DNA of 64,000 bases from NCBI RefSeq assembly GCF_902806685.2, contig NC_048554.1, positions 2,604,001 through 2,668,000 on the forward strand, read 5' to 3'. The notes below the pieces were generated by a model. It was not told the DNA's origin. It saw only the letters and a program-made list of their open reading frames with translations, and did no database searches. The DNA comes from Maniola hyperantus. Its lineage: Eukaryota; Arthropoda; Insecta; Lepidoptera; Nymphalidae. The translations under genes and the position numbers were made by a program. This document shows, one piece after another, positions 41,843 to 53,120 of the stretch. Each line of letters opens with the position of its first letter. The first letter of the stretch is position 1.

Positions 41843-41918
41843 GCAAATTTAGCCCTTGACTGCAATCTCACTTGGTGGTAAGGGAAGATGCAGTCAAAGA
41901 TGGAAACGGGCTAATTTG
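41843..41918 (-). mobile_element. SINE family 2 or LINE tail, 3' part
   Basis: TTAGCCCTTGACTGCAATCT, then GATGCAGTCAAAGATGG and GGGCTAATTTG. Too short to tell SINE from its partner LINE. Confidence 0.5.
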
Positions 41919-42080
41919 TAATAGCGATCATGCGTTCATCTGATCCGAATCCGTGAAAATCTCTATAATAATATATAAAAATGAATCGCTGAATGTGTTG
42001 CTGATCGCAAATCTCGAGAACAGCTGAACCGATTTCGCTAATTATTCTTTTTTCATAATATTCCTTGAAGTACGGGGAAC

Positions 42081-42125
42081 GTATTTTCACGGACTCCGAT
42101 GAGATGAGTGCGTAACCGCCGTAAG
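42081..42125 (-). repeat. Short repeat TTTTCACGGACTC, second copy
   Basis: CGTATTTTCACGGACTCCGA then GATGAGTGCGTAACCGCC. It follows a Helitron-like scrap (41965-42075) with CGAGAACAGCTGAACCG. Confidence 0.5.
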
Positions 42126-42199
42126 AGTCATCAATCACTCACTGACTCGCTTACGCAGGTGAAATCGCTCAGCTCACAACACGGACGCAATGTAGGGGA

Positions 42200-42478
42200 A
42201 TTGGCGTCAGTGCTGTGCTTAAGAGTGTGCTCAGGAACTTCACGATCTTGTTCCTCCTTCACCCATTCTTCCTCAGAATAGCGAGAAACCGTGAACGTTG
42301 ACATCCTTATACTAACTAGCACGAAAAGTTTTTGCTCAACGTTTCTGATACGAACCGCTAAGGTGTGAAATGCCCTTCCGGCATTCATGTTTCCTGGACC
42401 GTAGAAACGAAATACTTCCTACGCAGATGTGAAAAGGTTTTCTAGGCAAGCGCGCTCCAATCTAAACCTCATCATCAT
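42200..42478 (+). mobile_element. Jockey-like LINE ORF2 3' end, decayed
   Basis: Contains HDLVPPSP-like and then RTAKV-stop-NALPAFMFPGP, the conserved RTARLWNALP block of jockey/R1-like ORF2 with Trp mutated to TGA, followed by GGCAAGCGCGCTCC and a CATCATCATC tail. Confidence 0.6.
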
Positions 42479-42982
42479 CAAGCGCAAGCCTATCTTGATA
42501 AAACCCATATCGGTTGACACAACGACGATTGTTGTATTAAATTTTCTTTTAAAAACTTTTTGGTCACTTGAAACTCTTTACAAAATATTATAATAAAACA
42601 AAAAAAAATTACGAATTCCATTACACTCAAGTTGAGATTCGCACTCCGGTTCACAAAACAATAACAGCTAGACTTAAAAAGCGGGACAAGCGGAGCAGAT
42701 TTAAAGGCTCGGACACACTCAAACATCGACGGCAGCGACTTGCGACGACAACTGTACGACAGAAGTCAAAGTACAATTTTTTTAAAGAATATTTACCACG
42801 TTAAAGGTATGATTCCGAACCACGCTGCACGCAGTAGCGCTGCCGCAACAGTGCGGTCACCAGTTGTCACAGTCCTGTCACGGCACTACTGGTCCCCATA
42901 CAATCTCTATAAGCTTATATGACATTACATTCCGAGCAGGCAGCAATGTCGCGGCAGCAATGTAGCGGAACATTGCTGCCTA

Positions 42983-43072
42983 GCTAGAGTAGGTACGGCA
43001 ATAGTGCAACGGGCGGGGTTTGAACCTTTGTTTTCAGTCCACTCCTTTACCCGTTGAACTATTGAGGCTTTT
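42983..43072 (-). mobile_element. SINE family 3, head part
   Basis: CGGCAATAGTGCAACGGGCG, GGGTTTGAACC and CCGTTGAACTATTGAGGCT. Confidence 0.6.
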
Positions 43073-43079
43073 AGCATAG

Positions 43080-43252
43080 GTACTATAACGTACCTCGTAG
43101 CTTAAGTGTTTATTGTTACGTAATTAATTATCACCATTACATCATTACCTTATAAATCCAACGATTGACCATCAAAAAGTGTACCATGGTACCTATTTTG
43201 AATGATTTGACTTTGACTTGACTTTGAACGCTTTCTTGCAGCTTTAAAAAGG
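43080..43252 (+). mobile_element. LINE 3' untranslated fragment
   Basis: ACCTCGTAGCTTAAG, then TACCTATTTTGAATGATTTG and TTTGACTTGACTTTGAA, a diverged relative of the 4.2-kb 3' end. Confidence 0.45.
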
Positions 43253-43370
43253 AATTTATTCGGAGCGCGCTCATAAATTCTCAAAAATTTATCTCTTTTA
43301 CTACGCTTGCCTACCTATCAGCCATGGGAAAACCCGTAGACCTATCTACCCATTGCCGAAAATGGGTATA

Positions 43371-43533
43371 CACTGCGTCGTACCAGATCATATATCCAGG
43401 CCCAGTACAACTGGACGATCAAAATCTCAATGCTAATTTTGTATCATGACCTGCCATGACCAGTATATAAACCTGACCTATGATCTACTAAACTAATGCT
43501 TGCCCTAGACCCAAATCCTGTGCATCACTGTGC
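43371..43533. mobile_element. Decayed hAT-type MITE
   Basis: AGATCATA, GATCAAAATCTCAATGCTAA, ATCATGACCTGCCATGACC and CAAATCCTGTGCATCACTG match 49444-49587 in order; the end repeats have drifted. Confidence 0.5.
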
Positions 43534-43998
43534 TCTAGGCTTCTGAGCTAGAGCATAAAGTGACCAACAGATTGGCTTAAAAAAAGTAGTGCCTGACCTC
43601 TGCCTCGAAGCGCGACCTGGGAATAAACGATGTACTTTCTACGCTTTCTAGAACAACATTTGATGCCGCGTTTGACAAGTTGCGGACACGTTTCGTGTGT
43701 GTTGAAGCCTTTTCAAAAGTATCAACTTTTTGTAGCCGTGCTACGTCACTACACAATGTATAAAGGCTGCTGCGAGATCTGTGAAAAGGAATTCGTGAAA
43801 ACATTGTAAATATTGTAAGGGAACATACGGCAGATTGGATTTAAATAGATGTTGTTTTTTTTAAAACTTTTGTCAGTTATTTTTGTATTGTTATAAGTAA
43901 ATTGAGAGTTTGAAGACGGATAGTGCGTAAATATGTCAAATTCAGTATGAAGAGTAATTCAAAAGCAGTTTATTCATAGCGCGTTCAAAGCGAACCTA

Positions 43999-44092
43999 TG
44001 GTCCGTGACAGGGCGAGATGGCAATCGGGGTATGAGGCGGGTATGCGGGGCGTTACTTTCCCGATTGCCCTATCGACCTGTCGCGTACTATA
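43999..44092. mobile_element. CpG-rich foldback MITE, short copy
   Basis: GGTCCGTGACAGGGCGAGAT to CCCTATCGACCTGTCGCGTA; the GC-rich centre is deleted. Confidence 0.65.
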
Positions 44093-44518
44093 GTTATTTC
44101 TTATTTGAACATTGAAAATTCACTAAAGCATGATTACCAACATTTAAGTAAAAAAACGATTTTTATAGCTAGATGATCTAGCCAGATATACCTACCTTTC
44201 TCTCTGGGTGAGCTAAAAGCTGGGGGTCGCGTCGCTAAAAGGACTCCATTAGTCACTCTGTACCTAGGCTAATGTACGCTTTGTTACTGAGTCCCCTATC
44301 ACCTGTACTTTGAGTCTAATCTCTAAACATTAGCAGATTAGTTTTCAAACTCTGATGCAAATAAGTTAAGAAAACGTTTCCTGTAACCGCTCTTACCTTT
44401 TAAACGATTATTATCATGAACTTAACAGCCAAATTTAATAATTAATCTATCGGTATCTGTAGATAAGTAACTTAGCAACGTTATTATTTGTCCAAAAAAA
44501 ACATGCTATTATTAACAA

Positions 44519-44652
44519 ATGTATGTATGTATGTATGTATATACTTTATTGCACCACATAAACACAAATGACAGGTTACAAAAAGAAATCTTAATAAGTA
44601 GGTACAAAAAGGCGGTCTTATCGCTAAATAGCGATCTCTTCCAGACAACCTT
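44519..44652 (-). mobile_element. LINE 3' fragment with (TATG)n tail
   Basis: A TATG microsatellite at 44520-44541, then ATACTTTATTGCACCACAT and GGCGGTCTTATCGCTAAAT, same family as 34556-34681. Confidence 0.55.
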
Positions 44653-44954
44653 AACGCTAGGGAGAAAACGAACAAATGGACAATGGGAGGTGGTGTAAAA
44701 TAAACCTAAATACCAATAGCTAAATAAACTAAACCATATAATAAGAATATAAAATACATATTATTAATACACTAATACATACAAATAAAATATAATAGAC
44801 ATACATAAGACTACATAGATATATATACACATAATGTTACAAATATGTTATGTTGCTAAGTAACTCGTAGACAGATAATTTAATTTTGAGCGTAAATCCA
44901 CATGATTAGAAAGGATTGTTTACTATAATAAATACTGAGCTATACAGTTATTAC

Positions 44955-45122
44955 CATTAACGGAAAGCAAAGGCCCCCACTAGGTAGACAAGTCGCAGGG
45001 AGCCGCTGGATTGCGGCGGCGCAAGACCGTGGTGTGTGGACGTTCGTACAAGAGACCTTGTCTTGTTGATGTCCAGCAGTGGACGTCCATCGGTTGATAA
45101 TGATGATGATGATGATGATGAT
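44955..45122 (+). mobile_element. RTE LINE 3' end with (GAT)n tail
   Basis: Plus-strand copy of the last 170 bp: GGCGGCGCAAGACCGTGG, then GTCCAGCAGTGGACGTCC and a run of seven GAT triplets. Heavily 5'-truncated. Confidence 0.75.
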
Positions 45123-45333
45123 AACAGTCATTAGTAGAACTTGTACGGTCTACTCATACAGTTTGAACGTTGCACGTACGTAGTTGTGGAACAACTGCAT
45201 CAACAATTGTTACAATCGCAAACCAATACGTAATAGTAGTTTCTGAACCGAGCGCTCTAACTTTCCGATCTGTGATTTATATTGCATAATGATATCCAGT
45301 TGCTATGAAAACAATCTATTATTTAGCAGTCTA

Positions 45334-45543
45334 TCTAAATATATAAAAGGAAAAGGTGACTGACTGACTGATTTGTCAACGCACAGCTCAAACTACTGGA
45401 AAGATCGGGCTGAAATTTGGCATGCAGATAGCTATTATGACGAATACGATCAAAGGATTTTTGAAAATTCAACCCTTATGGGGTTAAAATAAGGGTTTGA
45501 AATTTATGTAGTTCACGCTGACGAAATTGCGGGCATAAGCTAG
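45334..45543 (+). mobile_element. Helitron-like element
   Basis: TCTAAATATATAAAAGGAAA, TGAC run, GGGTTAAAATAAGGG, 3' GCGGGCATAAGCTAG|T. Confidence 0.75.
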
Positions 45544-45689
45544 TATTTTATATTTTTTTATAGGAGGTTCATTGTTTTGTGAAAGTCGGTTCATATTATT
45601 TTCACTTGCCTGGATCCAGTAAGATTTTTCAAGCGAAATTTTACAAACTAGAATGATACTGTACTTGGCGATCTTGGCGATAATTTAAA

Positions 45690-45905
45690 AAAATAGCAAT
45701 CAAACGAGCAGGCTGGTTACTTGATGTTAAGTGATTACCGCCGCCCATGAACATTTGAAATATCAGAGGAACCACCAATGCGTTGCTGGCCTTTCAGGAA
45801 TTTGTTGGTCCGCCCCTTGAATAACCCCATGTTGTAAAAGCCCATCGACAGGCCAGAATCTGCTGCCGATTAAAAATGGGGTTATTCAAGTCTTAACCAA
45901 TAGGC
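45690..45905 (-). mobile_element. Poly(A)-tailed retroelement 3' fragment
   Basis: Second copy of the GATGTTAAGTGATTACCGCC block. It contains a perfect 15-bp inverted repeat, CTTGAATAACCCCAT at 45816-45830 and its complement at 45876-45890. Confidence 0.55.
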
Positions 45906-45914
45906 CACTTGTGT

Positions 45915-46394
45915 ATCTTCTTCTAATAGTGCCGTCTCCTATCGGAGGTTGGCAACCATTAGGGCTATCTGCACCTTGGACGCTGCTGCGCGGTACCTTA
46001 CCATTGGCGTAAATTATAGAACCACGATGACTTCTCCGGCCTGGTGGTCTTCTGCTGGCTATTTTCCTCTGAATAGCTAAAGGAGGTCATACTTGGTACT
46101 TCTCATAATATGGCCAAAATACTCCAACTTCCGCACTTTTACCGTTTCCATAATTTCAAGATCCTTGCTTAGCCTTTGTAGTACTGTTGCATTCTTGACA
46201 CGTACCCAAGAGATTCTCAACGTTCTTCTTAATTTTGAATGGGTGCAATTAATTAGATTTTCCCACTGACGACCAATTCCCGCATGCGATCGCATTATAG
46301 ACACTGAGCAAACATTGAGAAGCGAAATCCAATAATTGAAAAGTGCATTTGAAAACGCGCACACTAGCGCCGCACGGCAAACATAATGAATCAA
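45915..46394 (-). mobile_element. Second LINE type, RT C-terminal fragment
   Basis: The minus frame 46394-46077 contains LRRTLRISWVRVKN, VLQRLSKDLEIMETVKVRK and LEYFGHIMRSTKYDLL, a pattern of insect LINE RT C-termini distinct from the RTE copies. Downstream on the minus strand the GRR and VQIALMVANLR-like block follows in another frame. It is truncated and no catalytic motif is present. Confidence 0.65.
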
Positions 46395-46544
46395 AGGTTC
46401 GAAACGTCGATCTAGTCGATGCCTGACGTCATTTTAATTACGCACTAAGAGCTTGTAGGGCAGTTTGAGGAAGAAAAATATTAAATTAAAGCTGAGTTTG
46501 TAAAGAGTCGTATTAACCTAGTGCTTGTGACTTGTGGCATGCCT

Positions 46545-46705
46545 GTGAGGTCTTTGCAATGGTAGAACACATGTGTCTGCCAATTCGCAATTGGCCAGTG
46601 GCAGCGTGGTGAACTATGGCCCTTCTAGACCTGACTACGACCGCTGGTCTAAAACCTTCTCATTTTGAGAGACCTGTGTTCAGTAGGCAATGGGTTGATA
46701 ATGGT
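46545..46705 (+). mobile_element. SINE family 1, decayed body
   Basis: GGCATGCCTGTGAGGTCTTT, then CCTTCTCATTTTGAGAGACC and CAATGGGTTGATAATGG. Confidence 0.5.
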
Positions 46706-46938
46706 GAGTTTGTGTGCTCTCTTCCATCAGCATGGAAAATATATTGACCTGCTAGCCAGTCTGTGATGGAATTCCAACTTATATAAAAGTTCATACTTTT
46801 AATGACAACATATCTCAGCCGGACTTATGTATTCATTTAAGCTTTAGTTTATGACCTAGAAAAAAACCACCACATTGCAACTTCAGATTAACTACTTGAT
46901 TTGCGATCACTGTAAAGAAGATGATTTCTTACAAGTGT

Positions 46939-47092
46939 GTCCGCGACAGGTCGAATGGCAATCGGGTAGGGAACGCCCCGCACACCCGCACAGCTTCCGC
47001 GCTAAACCAGTGCGGCCGATGCTGGTGACATGCGGGTGGGCGGGGCGCGCCTCCACCTCATACCCGGATTACCATCGCGACCTGTCGCGGAC
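46939..47092. mobile_element. CpG-rich foldback MITE
   Basis: GTCCGCGACAGGTCGAATGG to CATCGCGACCTGTCGCGGAC; arms of about 20 bp nearly perfect. The overlapping long frames (46875-47291 plus, 47069-47566 minus) are incidental. Confidence 0.7.
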
Positions 47093-48119
47093 TATACGTT
47101 GCGATGTCCCAGCGAAAAAGGTAACTAACTCTAGACCTATTACTGCATGCCCGGTAATTATGTTAAACCCTTCTTGTTTTTCATTAAGCCCGCGGCCGTC
47201 GTCGGTAAAAATTGAATTTCGCTTACCCCGCCTCGGAATTATGGAATACCCCGTCGGGTTACCCGCCGGTAACGAACTGGGGGATGGCTGAGAAATTGCT
47301 CTTTTATACGACGCAATTTTTGCTTTTACGGCCGAAAATACTACTGTGTGCGGCCGGAACTGAGTCTGTGTAGACTTTAATGATCTTATAAATAAAAATT
47401 GCTCCTCGCTATTAGCGTTTACTCTGAAGAATAAATTTGAGATTTTGTATGATTTACGATTTTGGCGACCTCGCACCGGAAAGCGCAGCGTTGGACGCCC
47501 CGTACTAGGTGGACAGACGACGAAGTCAAACGAGTCGCAAAGAGCCGCACGATTCAGGCGGCGCAAGAGCGTGGTGTGTAGAAGTTCCTACAAGAGACCT
47601 ATGTCCAGCAGTGGGTATCTATCAGTTGAATATTGAATGATGATGATACGCGATTTGAAACTTTCAGTCAAGGTCAGCACAAATCTACGAGTTCCCACAA
47701 CACGTCACGTCAAAGGTTCAATCAGAAGAAGCGCCGGAATAAATTATGTCACTTGTGGCACAACTCAAAAAAAGGCTTCCAACTCAACATGATGCTGTAG
47801 GTACGCCTTGCGACACACATAAAAGCATACAACGCTGGTTTTCAGTGTGGTATAGAATTTACTGAGCTGGAATAGATTTGTATCCTGTCATATAAATAAC
47901 TTACAACACATACACACACATATACGAAAAACCTATTCGCAGCCTCCCAACAATTTCGGTGGGGCCAAATTAAAACAATTTGAAACGTGAAACACGGCTT
48001 ACAGCTTTTGCAGTTTGCTGCCGTAATTGGAAAAGCGTGTTTATACATTCAACACCGAGAATATTTGAACATACAGTGTTGAATGGGTGTCGATTTATTT
48101 TATAAAACTACGTATACAA
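47093..48119. other. Unassigned around one RTE fragment
   Basis: 47150-47340 is locally GC-rich (CCCGCGGCCGTCGTCGG) with no domain in any frame. Confidence 0.35.
47457..47650 (+). mobile_element. RTE LINE 3' end, frame-shifted
   Basis: Encodes WRPRTGKRSVGRP and then slips frame; it continues through the GTCCAGCAGTGG block to TGATGATGATA. The 63-codon frame at 47445-47636 is this fragment read across the slip. Confidence 0.75.
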
Positions 48120-48272
48120 GTCGTGAGGAAACCTGCATGCCTGAGAGGTACCTGAGATCTACCAATCCGCACATGGGAAGCGTTGTAGACTATGGGCAAA
48201 CCCTTCTCACTCTGAGAGGAGACCCGTGCTCTGTAGTGAGCCGCCGCGGCGATGGGTTGATCATGATGATGA
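48120..48272 (+). mobile_element. SINE family 1, body
   Basis: GTGAGGAAACCTGCATGCCT, AGAGGAGACCCGTGCTCTG and GATGGGTTGATCATGATGA. A second partial copy follows at about 48365-48446. Confidence 0.7.
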
Positions 48273-48364
48273 TAGTATATTCTCAATAAAAATATGTAGC
48301 GTATTCTCACTCTCAGCAACACATAGATTTTTGGCCATTCCCACAATTGTGGTAAGTATCTAGG

Positions 48365-48446
48365 GTACAGTGCCCAGTAGGATGTTGTAGAATATGGCAA
48401 AAACCCTTCTCTCTCTAAGAAGAGACCCGTGCTCTGTAGTAAGTGA
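48365..48446 (+). mobile_element. SINE family 1, short fragment
   Basis: AATATGGCAAAAACCCTTCT and AGAGACCCGTGCTCTGTAGT only. Confidence 0.5.
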
Positions 48447-48465
48447 CAATTAGAAGTAGTTAAAA

Positions 48466-48742
48466 AATCAGTCAAGTGCGAGTCGGACTCTCACACGAAG
48501 GGTTTCGTGCCATCGTACAAGAAATAACACTTTAATCTTTTTAATTTTCAAGGCAATCATATTTTTATTATTTGTTGTTATAGCGGCAATAGAAAATATA
48601 CGTTCTGTTAAAATTTCAACTCTCTACCTATTACGGTTCACGAGATACAGCCCACTGACAGACAGACGGTCGGACGGATGGACGGAAGGACAGCGGATGC
48701 TTAGTCCGGTTGCCACCATTTGGGTACGGAACCCTGAAAATA
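48466..48742 (-). repeat. GTTCCGTAC-family repeat, CGGCAATAG variant
   Basis: AATCAGTCAAGTGCGAGTCG, AGCGGCAATAGAAAATATAC, CACGAGATACAGCCCACTG and TTTGGGTACGGAACCCTGAA. Confidence 0.65.
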
Positions 48743-49443
48743 AGTAACCAATTTCGACGGAAACACACTGAACAAGTCAAACTTACAAAAAGCTTTTAAA
48801 ACAGGAACAAAATCGATTAAACCAATAAATCAAAAAAGCTGTCCTTTTTAAAGCTACGAAATTAAAAAAAAAGAAATGTTAAACAAGCATTTCGGTTCTG
48901 ATGCAAAAATGAAATTTAAAATGTACCGAAAATTTCGAAGCATGCAGCGGTGCGATTAGCAACATACTGCAGTGAAAAAGGTAACTCGGGAAACCGGGGA
49001 AGAAAAAACATTCATCGAAAAATTTTGAATTTACCAACCTCCATTCTCGTTTTTGCAATCCCTTGTATGAATACCGTTGAGTATCGTGTATGAATGCCAT
49101 AAATAGGACTAGTTTATGTAACGATTTCAATACAAAAAATTCATAGTTTTAAGAATGAAAGAAAATACATTTTTTCGTTGTTCGTGAAATGACAAAACAT
49201 ACAAATGTACCCTTTATACATCCTACTTTTTAGTGTAACTTTTTCATCTGTGACACCATCCTGAATGGCTTTACAGCTCAGTATAATGCCTTGCATTATA
49301 TGCGCTAACACGCATAAAATGCAGGACACTGATTTTCAGCTGTGACCCGGGTGACGTCAGAACTCCAACAGTAAATTAGAACAGAAAGATTGAAATCGCC
49401 TTTGCGTGATATGTGGATATGATAATGATAAGTGGATGACTTA

Positions 49444-49587
49444 CAGTGGCGTGCAGATCATAAAGGCATAAATGCAGTGCTTACCCCAGTTGTAATGGCT
49501 CAATGCTAATTTCATTATGACCTGCCAATAAACAGGTTCTCACCTAACTAATGCCTACCCTGGCTTCAAACCCTGTGCACGCCACTG
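49444..49587. mobile_element. hAT-type MITE with exact 8-bp target duplication
   Basis: CAGTGGCGTGCA at the left and TGCACGCCACTG at the right (12-bp perfect ends); ATGACTTA at 49436-49443 and 49588-49595. 144 bp, non-coding. Confidence 0.85.
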
Positions 49588-49904
49588 ATGACTTAGTACA
49601 CGGATAATTATTATACCAGACCGGTTTTTAGCTTTACTAGTTGTAAATATTCATCGACAAAAACTAGCAAAATCGGACAGCCGGAAGTGCGTTATTTGGC
49701 AGCCGCTAACTTTGAAAATCATAAAAAGTCCTATGATATGAATACAATTATTTTACAATGACTTCATTCAAACCAATGTTTTATCCGCGACTTTATCGCT
49801 CTTTACAATGCAATAGAATCTGCTTTCCGAACCGCTGGGAGAGTCAAGACCTGACGTAGCATAAGGGTCTTCGCACATTAGACGAACTCGATGTCGACTC
49901 TGCT

Positions 49905-50177
49905 CCAACAAGAGTTCCAATGGGATTTATAAAAACCTAAATCCACCCGGACGATCGCAACGCAACGCATGCTTAATATAAATGCGAAAGTGTGTTTGTT
50001 TGTTGGTTTGCCCTTCAATCACGTCACAACGGAGCAAGAGATTGACGTGATATTTTGTATATGTATAGTTAAAGACCTGGAGAGTGACATAGGTTACTTT
50101 TTATCCCGGAAAATGAAAGACTTTCCACGGGTTTATAAACCTAAACCCACGCGGACGAAGCCGTGGGCATCATCTAG
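49905..50177 (+). mobile_element. Helitron-like scrap followed by a near-complete copy
   Basis: A 3' scrap (AAAAACCTAAATCCACCCGG) ends at about 49970; then TTAATATAAATGCGAAAGTG opens a copy with GTTTGTTTGTTGG, TTCAATCACGTCACAACGGA and 3' GGGCATCATCTAG|T. Confidence 0.7.
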
Positions 50178-50886
50178 TATGAAATAAATGAGTTTGAGTT
50201 TGCAATGGTACCTACTTTCCATAAACTCCGCGTACGATAGTGCGCTCACGACAGGGACGCCTGCCCCAGACTCGCTATTGGTGTTTTTTACGAGTTAACT
50301 TTACGATTGGGTATTTTACGATTGCGACGGCAAATTCCAGGTTCGCTCGCTCCTGGTCCGCCATAAAGTGTAAGACTAAAAGAGTTGGGACTTTTATCTT
50401 TATTCTTTATGCATTTCATACGCTGTTCTACCTTCCCGCTGCGGTTAATAAAAACAAACTTGGGACGTTAAGATAGGTCAGTTTATTTCGTTAATCTTGT
50501 AAAATATTTGGCGTACATTTTTTGGTTGTAAACAGCCGACTTTTATTTTCCCTAATGTGGTTAATATTTTTGGCTGTTTTTAGGTGCTTTAAACACAGCA
50601 GGGTCAACAATGGTATTTTGTGGTTTACTGAGCCTAAAATTTTGTCAAAATTGCAGAATATAGTTATTTTCTTATAGATTACAGGAAAATCCATAAGAAG
50701 CTTACGGTTTGAGACCAATATCTCAATGTTGGGCGTAAAAACATACATACGAGTATTCATCGTACGGAACCATCTCCACGCGAGAGTTCCAACGCACTTG
50801 AGCTGTGCTGTGCGACGCGGCGCGGCAAATATAGTTTACATGAGTTTGCATGGAGCAAAGCGGACTAGACTCTAGAGCGACGTGGC
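50178..50886. other. No gene or recognised repeat seen
   Basis: Two 78-89-codon frames lack domains. Confidence 0.4.
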
Positions 50887-51060
50887 GCATCAATTTTTAT
50901 TTTTTTTATTTTTATTATCCAATCAAAATACATACAAATCAAAAACTTAAACAAGAAACACTGAAAAAACAACAGAGGTTTGTCCTCAGTGCCTATAGCT
51001 GCAACGATTAGGTGCCTATTAACTAATTACATAAAGAATTAATCTACAGTAGGTATAGAA
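50887..51060 (-). mobile_element. Retroelement 3' end fragment
   Basis: T-rich start, then AATCAAAATACATACAAATC and ACAGAGGTTTGTCCTCAGTG. It resembles a LINE 3' untranslated end in reverse; family not resolved. Confidence 0.4.
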
Positions 51061-51146
51061 ATATAGTTAATTATATGAGTTTGTACAGAGCAAGGCGCTG
51101 CCGCATGGCGTCACGTCGCGCAGCGCAGCACAAATGCATCTGGACC

Positions 51147-51317
51147 TTTTTTTTTTAAAGAATATTAGCCAAGGCCCTTGACTAACATTCCCCTTTCCTC
51201 TCCAACTAAGCGTGAAGCTTGTGCTAGGAGTAGGTATGACAATAGTGCAACGGGTGGGGTTGAACCGGCGACCTTTCAAATTTCAGGCCGCTGCACCTTT
51301 AACCGTTGAGTTATTGA
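51147..51317 (-). mobile_element. SINE family 3, full length
   Basis: Starts in a T run, AAAGAATATTAGCCAAGGCC, then the body and B-box complement GGGGTTGAACCGG; ends AACCGTTGAGTTATTG. Confidence 0.7.
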
Positions 51318-51894
51318 AAACTTGCTTTGCTTGCTGAGCTTTAACTTGCACTTGGGTTCTTTATCGCTTACAACCTGCGGGTCGATTGCGAATCGACTGC
51401 ATCTATCACTTAATGACAGCATCAATGTCAAAATATGGTTTTCCTATCACGGTTCATTGAGACAGTCCACAAAGGATATAGATGTGGATAAAAAAATGTT
51501 TTGACAGTTCATTGAATCAACTCGAGAGGTGTTTTTTTCAGTGACATAAGCTATCCGCAAATCGTTTTACTACTCCTGATGACTGTCCAGTATCAAACTA
51601 ATTTGGAAAGCATGATACGATATTTGTTTGAAATAGCCCTACCTATAGTTCAATATTTATCCCCAATCCCCATGGAAGTAGCGCGGCGCGTTACAACTGT
51701 TTCGTTATGGATCTTAGCAGCTCTGAATATTCATCCGCATTGGAAGCATTTCGCTTTAATGACAATTTGCATAGATTGCAAACTTCCAAACTAACTTGTG
51801 TAGTTCTGGTAATAATGTTTGGTTTGGTAAATTGTTTGATATGTGTTCTGTGGGAATGGAAAGGATGATTCACATTTGTACTCAGCTTAGTAAT

Positions 51895-52065
51895 TTAAAA
51901 ATTGAATTTCGTAGGAACCTACGTCTCTACTCTCTATACTTCAAGAACTCGGCATTGAACAACGCCTTTCAGAGTTGGACACTAAAGTTCTTCAAACACG
52001 TCTCCCGGCGTGATTCCATCGAGTCTCTTGTAGTGCAGGGCAAGTACCCATGCGATGAACCGACC
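51895..52065 (+). mobile_element. LINE RT C-terminal fragment, frame-shifted
   Basis: One frame gives QELGIEQRLSELD; the next gives LKFFKHVSRRDSIESLVVQGK. Both belong to the same LINE-type C-terminus, joined by a length change. The 101-codon frame at 51796-52101 covers it. Two hairpins follow immediately. Confidence 0.55.
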
Positions 52066-52139
52066 AAATTAAGTCTGCTGACTTGCGCAGACTTAATTTA
52101 GTATACCTACTCGTGCAACGGACGCTTGCACGAGTATAC
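52066..52139. repeat. Two adjacent perfect hairpins
   Basis: AAATTAAGTCTGC (52066-52078) pairs with 52087-52099; CTCGTGCAA (52110-52118) pairs with 52126-52134, extended by GTATAC on both sides. Confidence 0.7.
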
Positions 52140-52597
52140 CAGGCTGTCGATCAGATGTAAGGCGCAACATTTGCCCTTAAAACATCACTTCGCGATGACC
52201 ACACCCACTCAGCCAAGAGTATTACGACAAAGAACAAAAAATCAAAGAAATCTATAATACACTATTTACATATTTTTTAGCAGTGAATAAAAAAGCGGTT
52301 TGGAGTTGCGACTTCATTGAAGGATAAATCAAAAAACAAACAAATTATAATAATAAGATTTGTATACACACCGTATACAAATTTCATAATAACGTGCACC
52401 CAAAATCCAGTAATTTCTTTGGCAGTGTTTTGTTTCGGATTTCCACGAGTTTGCATATTCATCCGGAAGCCGGATCGTGCCGGTTTAATGAGAATCCGCA
52501 TAGATTGCGGACTTCTAAACAAAGTTCTATTATTGCTCGTGCGGCAATAACGCCCGGCCATGCCGTGCTGAAAGCCGGAATTACCTTATTGTGTACC

Positions 52598-52985
52598 TAC
52601 CTGTTCATCATCATCATCATCATCATCAACCGATGGACGTTTACTGCTGGACATAGGTCTCTTGTAGGGACTTCTGTACGCCTCGGTCTTGCGCCGCCTG
52701 AAACCAGCGGCTCCCTGCGACTCGTCTGATGTCGTCCGTCCAACTAGTGGGGAGTCTTCCAACACTGCGTCTTCCGGTGCGAAGTCGCCATTCCCGCACC
52801 TTGGGACCCCAACGTATATCGGTTTTACGAACTATGTGCCCTGCCCATTGCCACTTCAGCTTCGCATCCCGTTGAGCTATGTCGGTTACTCTAGTTCTCG
52901 CACGGGCCTCCTCATTTCTGATTTGATCACGTAGAGAAACTCCAAGCATATAGCTCTTTCCATCGCCCGCTACATGACTAAGTTT
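52598..52985 (-). mobile_element. RTE LINE 3' end, 102-codon open piece
   Basis: The tail is seven CAT triplets at 52602-52626 on the plus strand. The minus frame 52949-52641 reads MLGVSLRDQIRNEEARARTR, then LKWQWAGHIVRK, GRRSVGRLPTSWTDD. It is a C-terminal RT piece closely related to the copy at 6.4 kb. Confidence 0.8.
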
Positions 52986-53120
52986 TCTTATGAGGCCTAT
53001 AGTTAGCCTACCTTCTATATTGGCCTAATATCTAGTCTTTATCTAGATTATAGTCATTCTACTAAGGCTCACTTCATCATCAACCATTGATATCGAATTA
53101 GTAGGTATCATAATATCACT

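Larger units (their letters stand above)
51660..52597. other. Diverged 70-bp repeat in otherwise unassigned DNA
   Basis: ATATTCATCCGCATTGGAAG, CATAGATTGCAAACTTCC (51726-51790) resembles ATATTCATCCGGAAGCC, CATAGATTGCGGACTTC (52455-52515). Confidence 0.4.

Noticed and set aside
46875..47566. Overlapping 138- and 165-codon frames
   Set aside because: They run through a foldback MITE and an RTE fragment on opposite strands. No domain is seen, and open length follows from local GC content.
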